From: Cruorifilaria tuberocauda
Taxonomy: Eukaryota; Nematoda; Chromadorea; Rhabditida; Onchocercidae
DNA: 44,107 bases
Direction of reading: 5' to 3'
Assembly (NCBI GenBank): GCA_013365365.1
Contig: JABVXU010000448.1
Span: 1-44,107, forward strand
In this document: positions 23,364-37,200 of the stretch, one piece after another
Position numbering within the stretch: position 1 is the first letter of the stretch
How the letters are laid out: every line of letters starts with the position of its first letter
Position numbers and translations under genes: made by a program
Notes under the pieces: model-generated
Seen by the model: only the letters and a program-made list of their open reading frames with translations
The model's database searches: none
What the model was told of the DNA's origin: nothing

Positions 23364-26300
23364 ATGGCAAATATGACATCCACTTTAGACGATCAACAAG
23401 AGCGTCACTATATTGGTAATCTTCTATGTGACGAAGATGTTTTCGGACAAACAAATAATCGTACCGTTGGTATGTTTTTTATTGGATTACTATTAATAAC
23501 GAGATTTATCGAAAATGTCAATTTTAATTACTTAAAAAGTTCAGAAATTTCTTTTCGTTTTCTTCTGGTGTTATAATTTATATACCTTTATGAGGCTTTT
23601 CTTTGTTGAGTATTTTTGCAATTTTTCTCGGGATACAAAAGAAATGAAAAAAAGTCATTATCCTAGATTCCAAAGATTACTCAGTACAGTGAAATTAAAG
23701 TAGAATCTGGCATTTCATATGTAATGTAATTTATGCCTTTTCAGGGCAGTTGTCGCTTCTGCAAGATTTTTGATTTTTCAGAGACAAATGAAGGCTGTAC
23801 CAAACCAACAGGGAATGTGTTACCAAGTTCCGGTCCAATTGGTCCAACTCCAAATCGTACCTTCTGGCCAGAACCACCACCGCCATATAGTCCATGCTCT
23901 ATTGCCCCGCCACAATGGGTATCAGTTGGTCGTAAAGCTCCAGGATTAATGGCTCCGGCACCAGTTGCTGTACGTTATGGTTATGGGCAAGCACCTACTG
24001 CAACGGCTGTGACGCGCACTGATTTTTACCAATCGTCCTTTAGAGGGGTTCTTTATTTCATTTTTTTTTAAGTCATATACTTTTGATTTTTTCATAGAAC
24101 TAATTCAAATTCGTGATAAACCTCCATGTAGCATGTTTTTAAATTAATCTTTTGTTGATTTTAAAAGTGTAGACATTTTCATTTCTGAAGCATGAAGAAT
24201 GGGATAATCTACCGAGTGCGACCATGGATGCGTACATGTCGAGTGGAGTGCCGTACTCCTCTCATCGGACGGTATCGGTATGACTACTTACTTTTTAGTT
24301 TTTAAGCATCATGAAATTTACAAGTCTCATTTGAAATTTATCTAAATATTTTATGGTAATAGCTTCAATTTCTATATTTCATTAGTTTATTGTCGATTAC
24401 GAGACAGTGTGAGGATTGAAGTTAAAGCTTTTTCCAGGTTTTGAAAGCATTTGTGGGTCCCGGCGGTACTTTAGATACAGTGCAACAGCATCACTATCAA
24501 AACGTGTACCGTCATCACCAGCGACATCTTGGAAATTCCCTGGTTGATCCACGCATATTTGCAACACCTCCACCACGTGTTTATTCGAACGATGAAAGTC
24601 GCCTAGTGCATATCGATTCATACTTATCGCAACATCTGCCACCGAAGGGAATCAAAAAGACTACAAGTAGTCCTGTGCAAGTGCAAGTTCTTCATTTATA
24701 TCTTTAGAATATGGCTATAATTCCTGCAACACGAATTTCTGTGTCAGGCGTCTGACTCATTGCTGTAGATTCTAGTAATTTCAGACTATTGGTAAGAGAA
24801 TATGATGCCATAAATTACAACAAGAAAAGATATTTGATATTACGTATAAGTTCCTCCTTTCCTTTTGTTTATATTTTCCTAAATTTAAAATATATGTTTT
24901 AGTGAAAATGTTTCCTCAAACTCAAACATATTTTCACCGGAAGTAACCAGAGATGTAGTTCTGCCACTGGGTAAAAGTTATCGAGATGTAGCTTCTAAGA
25001 AAGAACATGTCATATCAAATTCATCGCTTTCATCTTTATTATCAAGCCCACCAACATATATTCAGCACGCTTCATCCATTTTTCCAGGTATTAAGAAGGA
25101 TAAAAACTTTGAATTGTTGATTTAATTTGATATTTTAATATCATTTAATAGCTTTAAAGGATATCGTAGCCTATTGTAATTACATTTTCATGAAGTTGTA
25201 ATGAGCAGATAATGATTATTATGAAATGATGAGGTTAGATTATCCAATGTGCGAGGAATAAATCAAATCTGTTAAATTAAATAATATAGCAGGAAAAGAT
25301 GGTGATAATCAAGCTTCAAAAATTGTAACAACAGCACACCACATCGATAATAATGGCCAATCGATTAATGAAGCCTCCGTGGTGCCTGCGTCTCGCACCA
25401 TAAGTGACACTTACACCGACCAAAGTGAAAAAACTACCCATCCCAAAAGCGTCTCAAAAGGGGTAAAGAAAGGTAAAATCATTTCCTAGCAAGAGGGACG
25501 AGATGATTTCTCAAGAATAATTTTAAATTTATTAACAGGTTGCGATAATGGAAAGAAAAAAGCTGATTATGAATTCCAGAAAATCACTCATAAGAAAAAC
25601 AAAGGTATTAAGAGCAACAAGAATGATCAAATGATCACTGATGGAGATGGTAAATCCTTCTTGGTCGCATTTTGGACATCACTTTATTATTAATATAAAT
25701 GATATAAATGAATCCTTATTTTAAATTCCACTGCACTATAGGCTCCATCCCAAAACAGAAAAAAGTTTCTTTTTTTTTTTTTTTTTTTTTGAGTAATAAA
25801 TTAGACCTTAAACAAAGTAGCGTATATGAACTCTTTGAGCAATTAATCTTGAAATATCTGGGGACGTCCATACAAATCCTGTTTCCGAAGATTATTTTTA
25901 CAAATCATTTGTGGTTCTAAGATGATTATATGATAAAAAATTAAATATAACAGTCATTGTGTGGTCACTACAGGGCTGACCAGTAATCAAGCCGTAGATG
26001 CTTCCAGTCGTTTTGATGTTTTGCAATCTCTTGGGACGCAAGTGACAAATACAGTTTTACGTCGCGTTACGCGTCGATCATTATCCTCAGTGATTGTTCA
26101 TCATGAACGATCAGTGGATGTAACTGCATCGAAACCAAAGATTGGTGATGTTTCATTGGGTATGTTTTTTGCATTGTTATTTTAATTACTTTTGTAATGA
26201 TAAACACAACTTTTAATGTGGCTTAACAGTTCTAATTATGATCCTTGTTTCCATGGGGAAATTGTTAACAGCACATATTTAAGTGTTTTTTTTTGCTGAG

Positions 26301-29300
26301 GACATTATAAAAACTGGAATAACAATCCTCAGAGTTTTCTCGATGCTTCTTACTAAGAACTGTGAATCAAATTCTAACTTTTATTTTCAATTATTGGAAT
26401 TTAAGATGGTAAATTACTGATATTTTGATTCATTATCGTTATTATAGATTATTTTTCGTTTTTTTGTCGAAAAACTTTGTATTTGAACACTTTTGCTAGG
26501 GTATGAGTGAGCAAATGATTTGACGTGTTATATTTACTCGTATATCCTGATGCATGTTTGCAGAAAGTACAGAAAAGGCCGGTGGAAATGTTAGCACACA
26601 AACTGAGGATAAAAATAGAGATTTTAATCAAAATGGTATTAAACCTTCAAACTTCTCTTCAGCTCAGCGTAATTGTAAGTTATTTTATTTTTCTTTTAGA
26701 TCTTTTTTTCTCTTTTCATAACTCGACATGAACAATCTGTAATGTATTGCTTTCTTTAATTGTGTTCATTAGAATTAATTTTGCAATTTATCATCATTGT
26801 ATTCTGAATATGAATATTATTACTTGCTGAGATTTAGACTTTTTCAACCCTTCGGAAACAACTTTGCACAGATTGTGCGAAAAATGATTTCTATATAATC
26901 ATTGTTCCATATTTTGAAAACTGATTTGTGATTTTCCATATCACTGCACTCATTATAACTAAATTCATTTTAAGAGCCATAGTTTTGGATGTGCAAAGTC
27001 TCTTCATAGAAAAAAATTAGCGTAGTTAATTTTAAACTATTTGCAAGATAACTTCCTATTAAAAGATTTAAATGGTAATTTTTTAACAGTATTCAAAAAA
27101 ATGATTGGTGCTCGTCGTGAGCTTAGCGCACAAGTATCGACTGATTCTGCGAGATGTAGCCGAAAACAAAGAAATTCGATCAGGAAACGTCAAAGTAGTG
27201 TGGCAAACTATATAAGTATGTTTTGAATTTTGCAATTCATACATCTATCCTGGATTTCTAAATTTCAACACATTGAGTGTCTTATTGGTTTTTTGATTTT
27301 ACTCTATAATTTACATCTTTTATCCACAATATTTTAGACATTGTGGTAGCGCTTGTATTTTCAATTATAAAGTATTCTGTGCAGTGGATTGTGAATCTTT
27401 TATGGGATATATTGTTGCAGTTATGGGATATCACTCTTTATACGTAAGTAATATTATTAATGAAAATCTTACAAAAATTTCTCAAAAATAATTTCTCTTT
27501 AATCTCATTATAATGTAATATTTCAAATTTTTTGCGATATAAAGAGATTGACAGTTGACTGGATTGATTGTATAGTAATTATTGGCGAAAATTTTTTGGG
27601 CAGTTAAGACTGAAGAATTTTTGAGCGGCATACTTATAATTATGAAAAACTGAAATTGCTTAACTGTGATTAATTTGCTGCAGTCGCTTCAAAATACTTT
27701 GTAAGAGTATGCATCTTGCAGAGGAAAAAAGGGTGCAGGGTAAGAGCAAGAGATGAATGAAAAGCAATTTTAGTCATTTGAAAAATGTGATTTTTTTATA
27801 AATTGGTATTAACTTAAAATTTGTCTTCAAGAGTTGTGGCTGGTTATACTGCTATTGTTCTCAACTGCCAACAATGCTGGTATTCCACATTAGATGCACA
27901 GAGGTAATTTTTCGCATAGCTTTGTCGTTCTCATTTTAGAATTTTCCCTATATTTCCTTTACTTATCAGTGATGATCGTGCTTCTAAATCGACGAAGGGT
28001 TGATTTTAAATCTACAGTTTTGTTGCAAATCTTTCCATAGCTATTTAATAGATAACCTTTAGTAAGCAATACAGAGATGTAGAAATCATCTGAAATAAAT
28101 GATCAAATATTTTATGTGTTTAAATTTCAATTCCGAGGTTGTAAATTTAAAGCTCTTGATAGTTCCATACAAGTTTATATTGATTTTTTTAACAGGAAGT
28201 GCTGGGAAAATATTCGATTGCTCAATATAAAAAGAGTATGGACGAATCAGAAAAAGGTTGTTGAATGGGGTCTGAATGAAAATATTCAGTTGCCAGTAAC
28301 AGGTGAACTTAGAATGTAGTTTCTGTTTTCTAGTGAAATCGAGATTACTTTCCAACGGTTACCGTCTTCGCTTTTGGCTTTCCTTAGTCTTTTATGCTTG
28401 ATTTTGATCAATTAGCTTTTGATTTTTGGACAAAAGGGTACTGGATTTTTAATTTATATTAAAATTGTGATATAATGGAGAGTTCTGTATGAAAATTTCT
28501 CTGGTTTATTACTTGCACATTTAATAATTGGATTAAGGAGAAGAAGCAATGGAACGAATTTTGAAATGTCGGGGAAGTGATGCATATATGGTATTGGGTT
28601 TAAGAGCTGATTGTAAAGATGAGGATATCAAGCGATATTATAAAAAACAAGTTGTTCTGGTGCATCCTGATAAGGTTTCATTTTTCTCACTCATATTTTA
28701 TTTCATAGAAATACGTCAGATACCTTTACAAATTTACTGATACACATTGTTAAATCTGACTCAATTTAATATAAAGATACATTTCTGTAGTTTTGAATGA
28801 AAAATTCTGTTTCTGTATTAGAAATAAGTTGTCGATAATTTTTCAGAACCACTTAAGTGGAGCAGTTGAAGCTTTTAAAATACTTTCAAAGGCCTTTGAA
28901 GCAATTGGTACACCTGATGCTCGGAATAGATATAATATTGTCAATTTACGTAAAAATCCCTTGGTAAAGATGTATTATTGTTTTGGAATTATTTACCATT
29001 ATACTTTTTTTTAAAGAAAGATCTTCCATTAACTATTTCACTACAGCCGTATAAGAAGTAGCTCTTTTGAGTTGCTCTTTGACTTGAACAAAAAAGCAGC
29101 TTATGTTAAATTTTATTTGTTCTGAAAACACAAGTTTTATCATCCTAAATTAATCTCATAATGCAATGTAATGTAAAATGTAGCTTAATATCTTAAAACT
29201 ATATTTTATGCAAATAGAGTTTGGAAATTGTTACTGGCTTGCAAGTTAAAACGTTATGTTCTATTCCTTGATTTTCTAATCTTTTTTTGCAGCATAAGGA

Positions 29301-30635
29301 AATGGACGAATTATGGGAGCGCTTGGGTAAAAAGATGAACGCAGCGCGGAATGCAATGTGCTGCGATTGTGGTGATACGCATGCACGTATACCAGTAGAA
29401 AGTATTCGAGCTTCAGAAGCCCGTTACTGTAAGAAATGCAAACTTCGTCATCCCGCTAAACACGTATGGTTTCCCTATCTCTTCATTACTATCTCAAATG
29501 GACAACTGATGGATAAATCAAAGCAAATAGTTTTAATCGTTAGCATTTTGACCTTTTTGAGTATAACGCATGATTATGCATGGAATGCATTTGCCAAAAA
29601 AGAAAGGAAAAAAATAATAGCTTTCTGTATGACTTAATAATTTTGATTGCTGATATGGATTTGATTCTGAGATATGTTGCAGCGAGTACTTTTGTAGATT
29701 ATTATATTTAAGAATGATATTTGGGCAGAAACTCGTTTCGGCGGCTTTATTTGGATCTATTATGCATGTTTGGATGGTGTTGTATATGATATTACGCAAT
29801 GGGCTACTTGTTCGGTGCTAATTTTTTTTTGGCGAAATTTTGATCCTAAATTTTTTTAAGATTTAAACAAATAAATCTGATTAAACAATTTTCTTGCAAT
29901 AGTTGGTTATGGTGAAAGAGAATAGAGGATTTAGTCTAGAGAAAGAAAGAATTTGGAATTGCTGTGATTTGCACTTACTGCTGTTAGGATCGGACCGTAT
30001 GATTTTAATTATACTTTTTTCAGAGTAATCATTTGAAGCATATGAAAGCCAACAGTCATATGGTGCAATATCGTTTAGTAACAACAACTGGTCCATCAGT
30101 AAATAAAAATCCGTTGAAACAGACTAAAAATGGGTAAATTTATTTCAAGTAATTTCTAAACTGAAATGCTTTTGTAAAGGAAGAAAGTGACATACTTAGA
30201 ATTCAAGCATGACAAGATATAAATATTTCGTACCTCTTGAGCAGAATTAAAAACACGACCTACTTGCTAATTGTCTGAATTAAGAATGAAAAACTGATAG
30301 TAGCTTTCAGTTGGTTATAATAATATATGACTGTGGTTTTCTTTACATTCTTTACTTATTTTGTAATGGAATAAAATCAGGAATTTTGTAATGTACAATC
30401 GCACGGAAATTGACAAGATAGCCTTCTTAATTGCAGACAGGAAAGACATGAGTACGATGATTTATGCTGTTATAATCGAGGAAGATCGAACGATGGTGGA
30501 TGTACTTGTTCGGTATCGTTTGGTTACGGTGCTCCGGCTACATCATCACAACAAGCATCCTACCGTCCACCGGATAGGAACCCGTTAAACAGTGATCGAC
30601 CACGTCGTGCTGGGAGACGTCGAAAGCAGCGCTAA
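23364..30635 (+). CDS. DNAJC14-type membrane-bound J-domain co-chaperone
   Basis: Exons: 23364-23469, 23782-24047, 24173-24277, 24438-24666, 24785-24791, 24903-25087, 25293-25472, 25539-25649, 25974-26159, 26564-26674, 27090-27215, 27338-27443, 27832-27903, 28196-28302, 28538-28674, 28847-28963, 29293-29463, 29713-29814, 30024-30133 and 30437-30635. They sum to 2733 nt, or 910 residues, with all phases consistent. Residues 1-535: proline- and serine-rich, then a basic linker. About 540-565: hydrophobic membrane segment ([26 protein letters not shown]). About 633-717: J domain, with [17 protein letters not shown] and the Hsp70-activating HPD in VLVHPDK. About 718-808: Jiv90-type region with [24 protein letters not shown] and NDIWAETRF...YDITQW; the paired cysteines suggest a zinc site. 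The basic tail ends [14 protein letters not shown]14 recruits Hsp70 at the ER and helps receptor export; the mammalian form is about 700 residues. The extra length is N-terminal. Confidence 0.92.
24785..24791 (+). other. Predicted 7-nt microexon of the DNAJC14-type gene
   Basis: ACTATTG is flanked by a good acceptor (TAATTTCAG) and a good donor (GTAAGAG). The preceding exon's in-phase donors end in phase 0 or 1, while the next exon (from 24903) opens only in phase 2. Adding 7 nt to the phase 1 donor at 24666/24667 restores the frame (...KKTT-NYC-ENVSS...). Without it the assembled CDS is not a multiple of three. Confidence 0.5.
25770..25790. repeat. Poly-T run of 21
   Basis: Homopolymer inside the intron between 25649 and 25974 of the DNAJC14-type gene. 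Its length is likely to vary and it may be an assembly-error site. Confidence 0.8.
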
Positions 30636-30809
30636 AACTTATAATCTCTAAACCCAGAAATTCGGTTCTTAAAGATTATTTTGAGTTCTTCGTGCATTTT
30701 CCTTAGCCATTATGCAGTTCATTTGCTTAAAAATTAATTTTCTGAATTTATTGATAGTGACGCAATGAAGCTTACAGATCTCAATGTTGTTATAGAGTCG
30801 TCGAAAGGC

Positions 30810-30815
30810 AATAAA
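30810..30815 (+). terminator. Poly(A) signal AATAAA
   Basis: Canonical hexamer about 175 nt after the stop of the DNAJC14-type gene. The position is reasonable for its 3' end. Confidence 0.45.
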
Positions 30816-31268
30816 TGGAGCTGAAGGAAAATTTTTCTTAATTTATTATAGTTGGAGGTGGATTTCTCTAGTTTCGCAAATAATTATGCTTCTCAGATTA
30901 TACGGAAACGTTAGAAATCTTTGATCACAATAATTAAGAAAGTTGTCCCGTTGTGTAGGAGATAGAGTTTGGTCGTGTTCTACCTCTTTTTGGCTTAAGC
31001 TCTCTTTTTTATAAATTGAAATCCACTATTACCTCACATCATATCTTCTTGAAGTGTTTGAGAAATATGTTATTAATTTATGTTTTTCAATATACTTTAA
31101 AATTTAACAAACTTTGAGAATGGATTCAACGAAATATGAGAATTATTTTTGAAAAACTTTGATTCGATCACTTCTGTAGAATTGCCTTTTTTCTGTGTTA
31201 ACTTCAAAGAATTTGTTGTGTTTCAGTATTTTTGAATAAAATTAATCTTTTGCAATGATGATCATATT

Positions 31269-32966
31269 TCACGGCCGTAAATCAGTTTTCTTAAAGAAGT
31301 TGAGTACCAGATCACTGGAGCGTTCACTCAGAGCTTCACGTTTAATTTTATTTGGTCGAAGAATATTACTACTTTCACCGTCTGTTCAATGTCCAGTTTT
31401 AGTTTATTTATTTATAAACCACAGTAAAATTCAGTTTAGTTTCATAGAAAGGTAATACCACTTATACTGTTCGGAATCTGAAGAATTAATGAGTTTTAGA
31501 AATATAAAACATTATAATTGTTTACAATATAATTGTTTAGGATGCATGACGTATTAGAACTTATAGTGAAATGATCATTTATAAAGAGATATTTTAAACA
31601 AAAAAACAAAGTTAAAACTCAAGTGATACAAATTTATCTAGCTCAAACCACTGTAACAGTTATATTAGAAAAAATCACATCGTGCATACTTCAAGTAAAC
31701 TCTGATACCGTGAATCCACCGTTCGTCTACGTTATTGAATGTTTGTGTAACTGAGTTAATGGGTTTGCGGTTCAAATATCCTCTATTTCTTACTTGTAAA
31801 TTTTTTTTTTGTGGTTTGTAATAAACACATTATTAGTGATAAAAGATGATTTTGTAAAATTACCTTTCAAAAAACGTTTAATTAAAAAATTTTTTCCTAA
31901 ATCATCTTTCAAAAAATCTAGTTTTAGTAATTATTTAAATTAACGAATTGAATTTCAATAAATACGGTTCTCATAGTAGGATGGAAAGAAACAATAGGTA
32001 AAAAATTACATATCCATGAGAACAGCGAAAACAGTAGATATGGTGAAATGAATTTGATAATTGTGATGAATCGTAATTTTGATGGACGTGCATGAAATAC
32101 TTTGGTGATGTCGAATCTCACATTGTCGTTAAAATTCACAATTTGATAAGCAATAACACTATCCAGACTTAGTAAGCTGAAAAATACAAGCAATTTTGCA
32201 AGAAAATTCTAGCATAATTATTAAAATAAGTGCATAATGAGTACATGCATACTATCAATACAGCTTAATGTAAGGAATGTTAGGAAAATATCAAAAGATA
32301 TCTTTTAAAAGTAAGACATGAATCATTTATATTCGAATTTATATTTATGTCTATATTCATATGAGATCATTTATACTTGAATAAACTTTTCATCAAACGG
32401 AATATTAGGAAATAGTTGTGACAAAAGAAAGCTTAGCTTATTTATTTGTAAATGTAAGCTAAAGATCTTCACGGTGTGAATTGAAGAATGTAAGAGCCAA
32501 AAAGGTATGCATATTAGTTGTGAAATTTGGAAGCAAAAAAATAAAATGAAGCAATTGATTGATCTTTAGTATGCAAGTTGCGATATGTGAAAATTCATAC
32601 TTGAACTGAAATTAATTATCAGATCGTAATTTGATTATAGATAAAATTAAGATTTACAGTGTTTGGTAGTTTTTGCTTTTTTTTGGATATGTACAAAGGA
32701 AATGCAAGAAAGAAAAGGAAAAGCACTGAGATAGTAAAACTGATTCCAACCATTACCAATCGCTTCATAAATTACATATCGCATGCGTAAATGTTGCGAT
32801 GTGTCACCTCATTGATCGCTGAAGCGATCTGCTTTGATTCAAATAATCTGCGCAACTTGCTGTTCATAGTGCTGCAGTTGGAATACACAGAGACTAATGC
32901 GAACGTGGAAGTCTTCGGGCTTCCTTCGTAAGCATAAATAGCACCACAGAATCTTTCTCTTGGTTG
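31269..32966 (-). CDS. Alternative 3' coding exons, probably the cytoplasmic tail of the prominin gene
   Basis: Exon 32966-32772 follows CTGCAG in phase 0, matching the phase 0 end at 34228, and stops at TAA 32774-32772 (65 codons including the stop: QPRERFCGAIYAYEGSPK...). An internal donor ending the exon at 32887 (phase 2) would instead join 32176-32010 (LLSLDSVIAYQ...ITIIKFISPYLLFSLFSW) and 31381-31269 (GESSNILRPNKIKREAL...KKTDLRP, stop), again with all phases correct. So there may be two tails: a short one, and a longer one with an extra hydrophobic stretch. If the longer form is real, that stretch would change the pentaspan topology. The last two exons could instead belong to a separate small gene. 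I do not recognise either tail. Confidence 0.4.
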
Positions 32967-34227
32967 CTGCAGGTCAACCGGATGGGAAGCAAATTTTCAA
33001 GTACAAATGAAAAAAATTCATGCGAAAATCAATAATTTGTATGTTTTATCGATTAAAATTAATGTACCGCATTAGAACAAAAATTACGCGTTCTGATAAA
33101 GTTTTTTGGTAACAAACGGTAAAATATAATGCTTTGAAATGAGATTAATGTTTTCAGGATTTTTTAAAGAGATTTGAGCTAAATATCATTTCTTTCCAAT
33201 CATTAAAATATAAAATCCAATTTGACGATCAATCAGAGAATAACTAAAGCAATGAAATTTCTTCCTCAAATTTTTGATTTTTTTCAAGATGATGATTTAA
33301 CAAGCGAATATATTCAATCTAATAAGCTGCTCAGCAAAGGACAAACTATTAAAGGTCATGAAAATAAGGCTCGGGTTATTTGCTCAAATTTCACGACCTG
33401 AACGTGCTTGTTTTCTCCCCAAATGAGAATGAGATAAGTTAAAAAAGATGAAATATTAAATTAAGAAGTCGATTGGAAAATAAGAAGAGATAGTTGATTA
33501 ACAAAAAAAGTAAGCATTATTCGGATCATTTTGCAATAATCCAAAAAAGTAATTATTGCTTAAAAATTGATCGTATAATTTTCATCTTTTCTTGAAATAT
33601 TGAAGAAAGTTAGAAAGTTGTTTAGGATAGGTAAAAAGCATATTTCTCATACAGATAGCAATACTTCACATAGGGTAATATGCGAAAGCATAAGCATGCA
33701 AATAGTAGCCTAAATTAAATTAAAATTTTTGGAATATTATTAATTCGCACCTTTTAAAACGTTTATTAGTATTCGTCTGTAGTCGTAATCACTGTAACAG
33801 CATTTTCTGATAGATCCTGGAAAACTTTTTTCTGCTTATTCTTTTCTGGATTTTTTTTGAGAGAAAATGTTGTAAATTTCATTTAAATGTTATTTAGACA
33901 ATATTTTCTGTTTAAATTTTATGGATAGAATAAACTTTTTTTAATAAATTTTTGATTTTTTTATTCTTATTGTAATTTAAATAAATAATTCGTTCATTAA
34001 CTTTTAGCTTATTTCGTTTAAAATATAAATTTAGCTGTTATACTTTTTATTTAAGGCATGCGATTTATGCTTTCAATTTGAAGCATTCATTCTTCATTTT
34101 AACAAGTGGTCATAAGTGATAAACTGATGATGAATTGATTACATTTCACATTTTCTACTAGTAATAAAATATCGATTTTTCAAATGATCAAAAATTCTTT
34201 AAATTTTAAAATAAAAAGAATACTAAC

Positions 34228-37200
34228 CTCTTTCAGGTCATATTTTGAAAGATAATTAATAATGAGCAGTGTAAGAATGATAACTGGAAAAAAAGAAAAT
34301 GCCAGTAGACCAGTTGATACCCAACAGCCCTGAATCGGTCTACTGATTTCATCTATCGCTAAGCCTATGTTTGCCCAGATATCATATATAGGACGACAGC
34401 TATACGAATTTATTCGTAAATATTCCTATAAAATTTTAAGATTTCGATGTGCAAAAATGTTTATTTGTAATTCTTTTTCACTTATATGATATATCTTTAA
34501 TATATGATCTTTTTTATTTATTGTTTATTAATCAATCTTTGTATTAATTAAATTGAATTCGTCGTCAGATTTCCTTTTTTTAGCTTAAACAAAAGTTTTA
34601 AAATGATTAACTAATTTACCGTGCTATAGTGAATATATTCCCTAATATCATTAATTGTACGGTATGATTCATACGCAATTATTGGAGTACTTTCATTAAT
34701 TACTTCATCGGAATACAAGTAATCTTGAATTAGCTGTTTAGTGGTGCTAGCAGTGTGACTGAAATTAAGAAATTCCATTTATTGAAAAATGAGAGAGAGT
34801 TATTTGTTTTTGTATGAATTGATATCATTCTCTCCTCTCTTTGTTTGTGAAGGACAAACTAATTAAAAAATACTGATCAGGTTGAAAAACAAATCAAAAT
34901 GATGTCTGAAATAATTTATAATGGATTTGTAAATAATTTGGCAAAGAAATATTTTCTTAGAATAAATTATCAAAAGTTTATTTAATTTTGGATTGCTTTC
35001 AATATTACTCAAAAATTTGCAGCGAAGTTTTCAGAGTGATGAACGCTGGTATTGAAAGAGATAAGAGTTAAATATTGATAAAATTCAATTCCAATAACAG
35101 ACAGTTCAGTTCATTCGACTGCAACGATTATTTATCTTCCAGAAGAATTTATCGTTCGTTATATAGAAAGATTTAAAATTGCGCTAACCTTATAATTTCG
35201 GATAAGCTTGATATGTTGTTGGTCGCATAATCAAAACTATCACGCAATGTTTCATTCAATTCCTTGACATCATCCGAAACGGTAAAATTATACAATCCGA
35301 CATTGATTTCATTTAATTGCTTAGAGTCTTCCTGAAAATTAGCTGAAATGATATTTCTATTTCATTATTCAATAATGTTTGTAACTCATAAGGCATTCTA
35401 TTCCGGAAGGTACGATCAGTTTCAATTTCTGTAAACGTCATTATTTCTAATTACAAAAATAATTACAATTCTAATATAATGAATAAATCAATTTACTAAA
35501 TCAATTACTTCTATTCATTTTCATACTGATTTTAACTTTTGGTTCTAAAACTTGAAAATTGATACAAAAATCGAAAATGGACAAACCAAAAGCTGATCTA
35601 AGAACTGTTCGGGTAAATATTTCCTGAAATCAATATTTTTGATCGCATCAATTGCCCTATTTCGCCTTTCTTCGATATCAATACTTTCCATAATTACATC
35701 AGCATTAATTAATCCCTCAACTTCCAAGAATGATGCAACTGTTCCATCGTATTTGCATCGCATCATAGAATCGCTAAAATTCATTCACATTTAAAAATGT
35801 AAAATTTTAGAACTGAAAAAAGTTATCAAATTCGAAACAAATTTAAAATTATAAACATTTGATAATTGCTTTTATGCATAGCAAGAAGTTCTTTTATTTT
35901 TAGAATTAACATTATTCAAAATTCTCCAATCAATTTTAATGCAATATGATTACTGCAAAAGTTTGTTTACCATAGTAATATTCAAAAGTAAACTACTCAT
36001 TACATTTTTAAATATCTCACGTTCTCCAATTCTGCTGGAATGATTACCTGATATCTGTTGTGAATATCTGTTGTGCATTGAAGAAGCGCATTTCAGGATC
36101 GTGAAATATTAGTTTGTTAAATGCTTCTATATTGTATCCAACAATAAAACTTGAGCTGAAAAATTAATAAGTTTTTCATTAGTATTTTCGGAGGCATAAT
36201 AAATCTAATCTAAAATACTTTCATAGTAATAATAATTATGATAAAATAGATTTTTGCAGATTAAATTAGCAAAATAGCCAATTGCAATCATTAAAATTCA
36301 AACTATTTAATGGATTAATGAAATTTTTTACGGTTATAACTTATGTGCCTCTTTTAGAAAGCTTAAAATGAATTATATTTGATGCTACATGAAAATATTT
36401 TCTGCTAAGCAAGAGATAACTGATTAGATAACAAAAGACCATTATCAGTGTTAAACGATAGAAGAAAGCTATGTTCATAGAAGAAAATCTTGCAAATTTG
36501 AAGAAGAAAGGTAAAATTCGATAATTTTCTAAAGAAGAAAAGTTACCAAGCTATAAACATTATGATCCAACCGGTAAAAAATGCTCCTGCAAGAGCAAAT
36601 AAGCCAAAATAACGACCACAATTGAAGACTTTTGAAGACTTATCACTGAAATTAGTAATAAAAAAAATGAAATGAGATAGAACATTAAAATCGATTTTTT
36701 AATTTAACATAAATATGAATCAAAGTTTAAATTTTGAGAATTTACGATCAGAAAAGGGTATTTGATATTTGTAATCATTTAATTCTTCTCTTTGCCGCTT
36801 CCATTCTTCTGCTCTAATCAAAATAAGAAGTATTTGCAAATTATTTCGAAAATTTTTCATGTTAAAAATACTATATAAATATATTTGGAATTAATTATGG
36901 AAATCCTTGTAGCTAACAAAAACTTTTCTTTCCATGAGATGAATTTATCAATTCATATTCAAATTAGTCTCATTATCAAATCATACATATGGCACTTTTA
37001 GAGACTTTTCCAACTGAAAGATATTACATTGTAATCTGACGATAATATCAATTTTTGCATCATTAAATTGAATTAAATTATAATTTCTTTTGGTAATTAG
37101 TGATAAGAGTTAACACTTCAAATCGATCCTAAAATAGTTTACTGAAAAGAAAAAAAATTACTTTGCGAATAGTTTTCTCATTCCGTAAAGCACAAGGATA

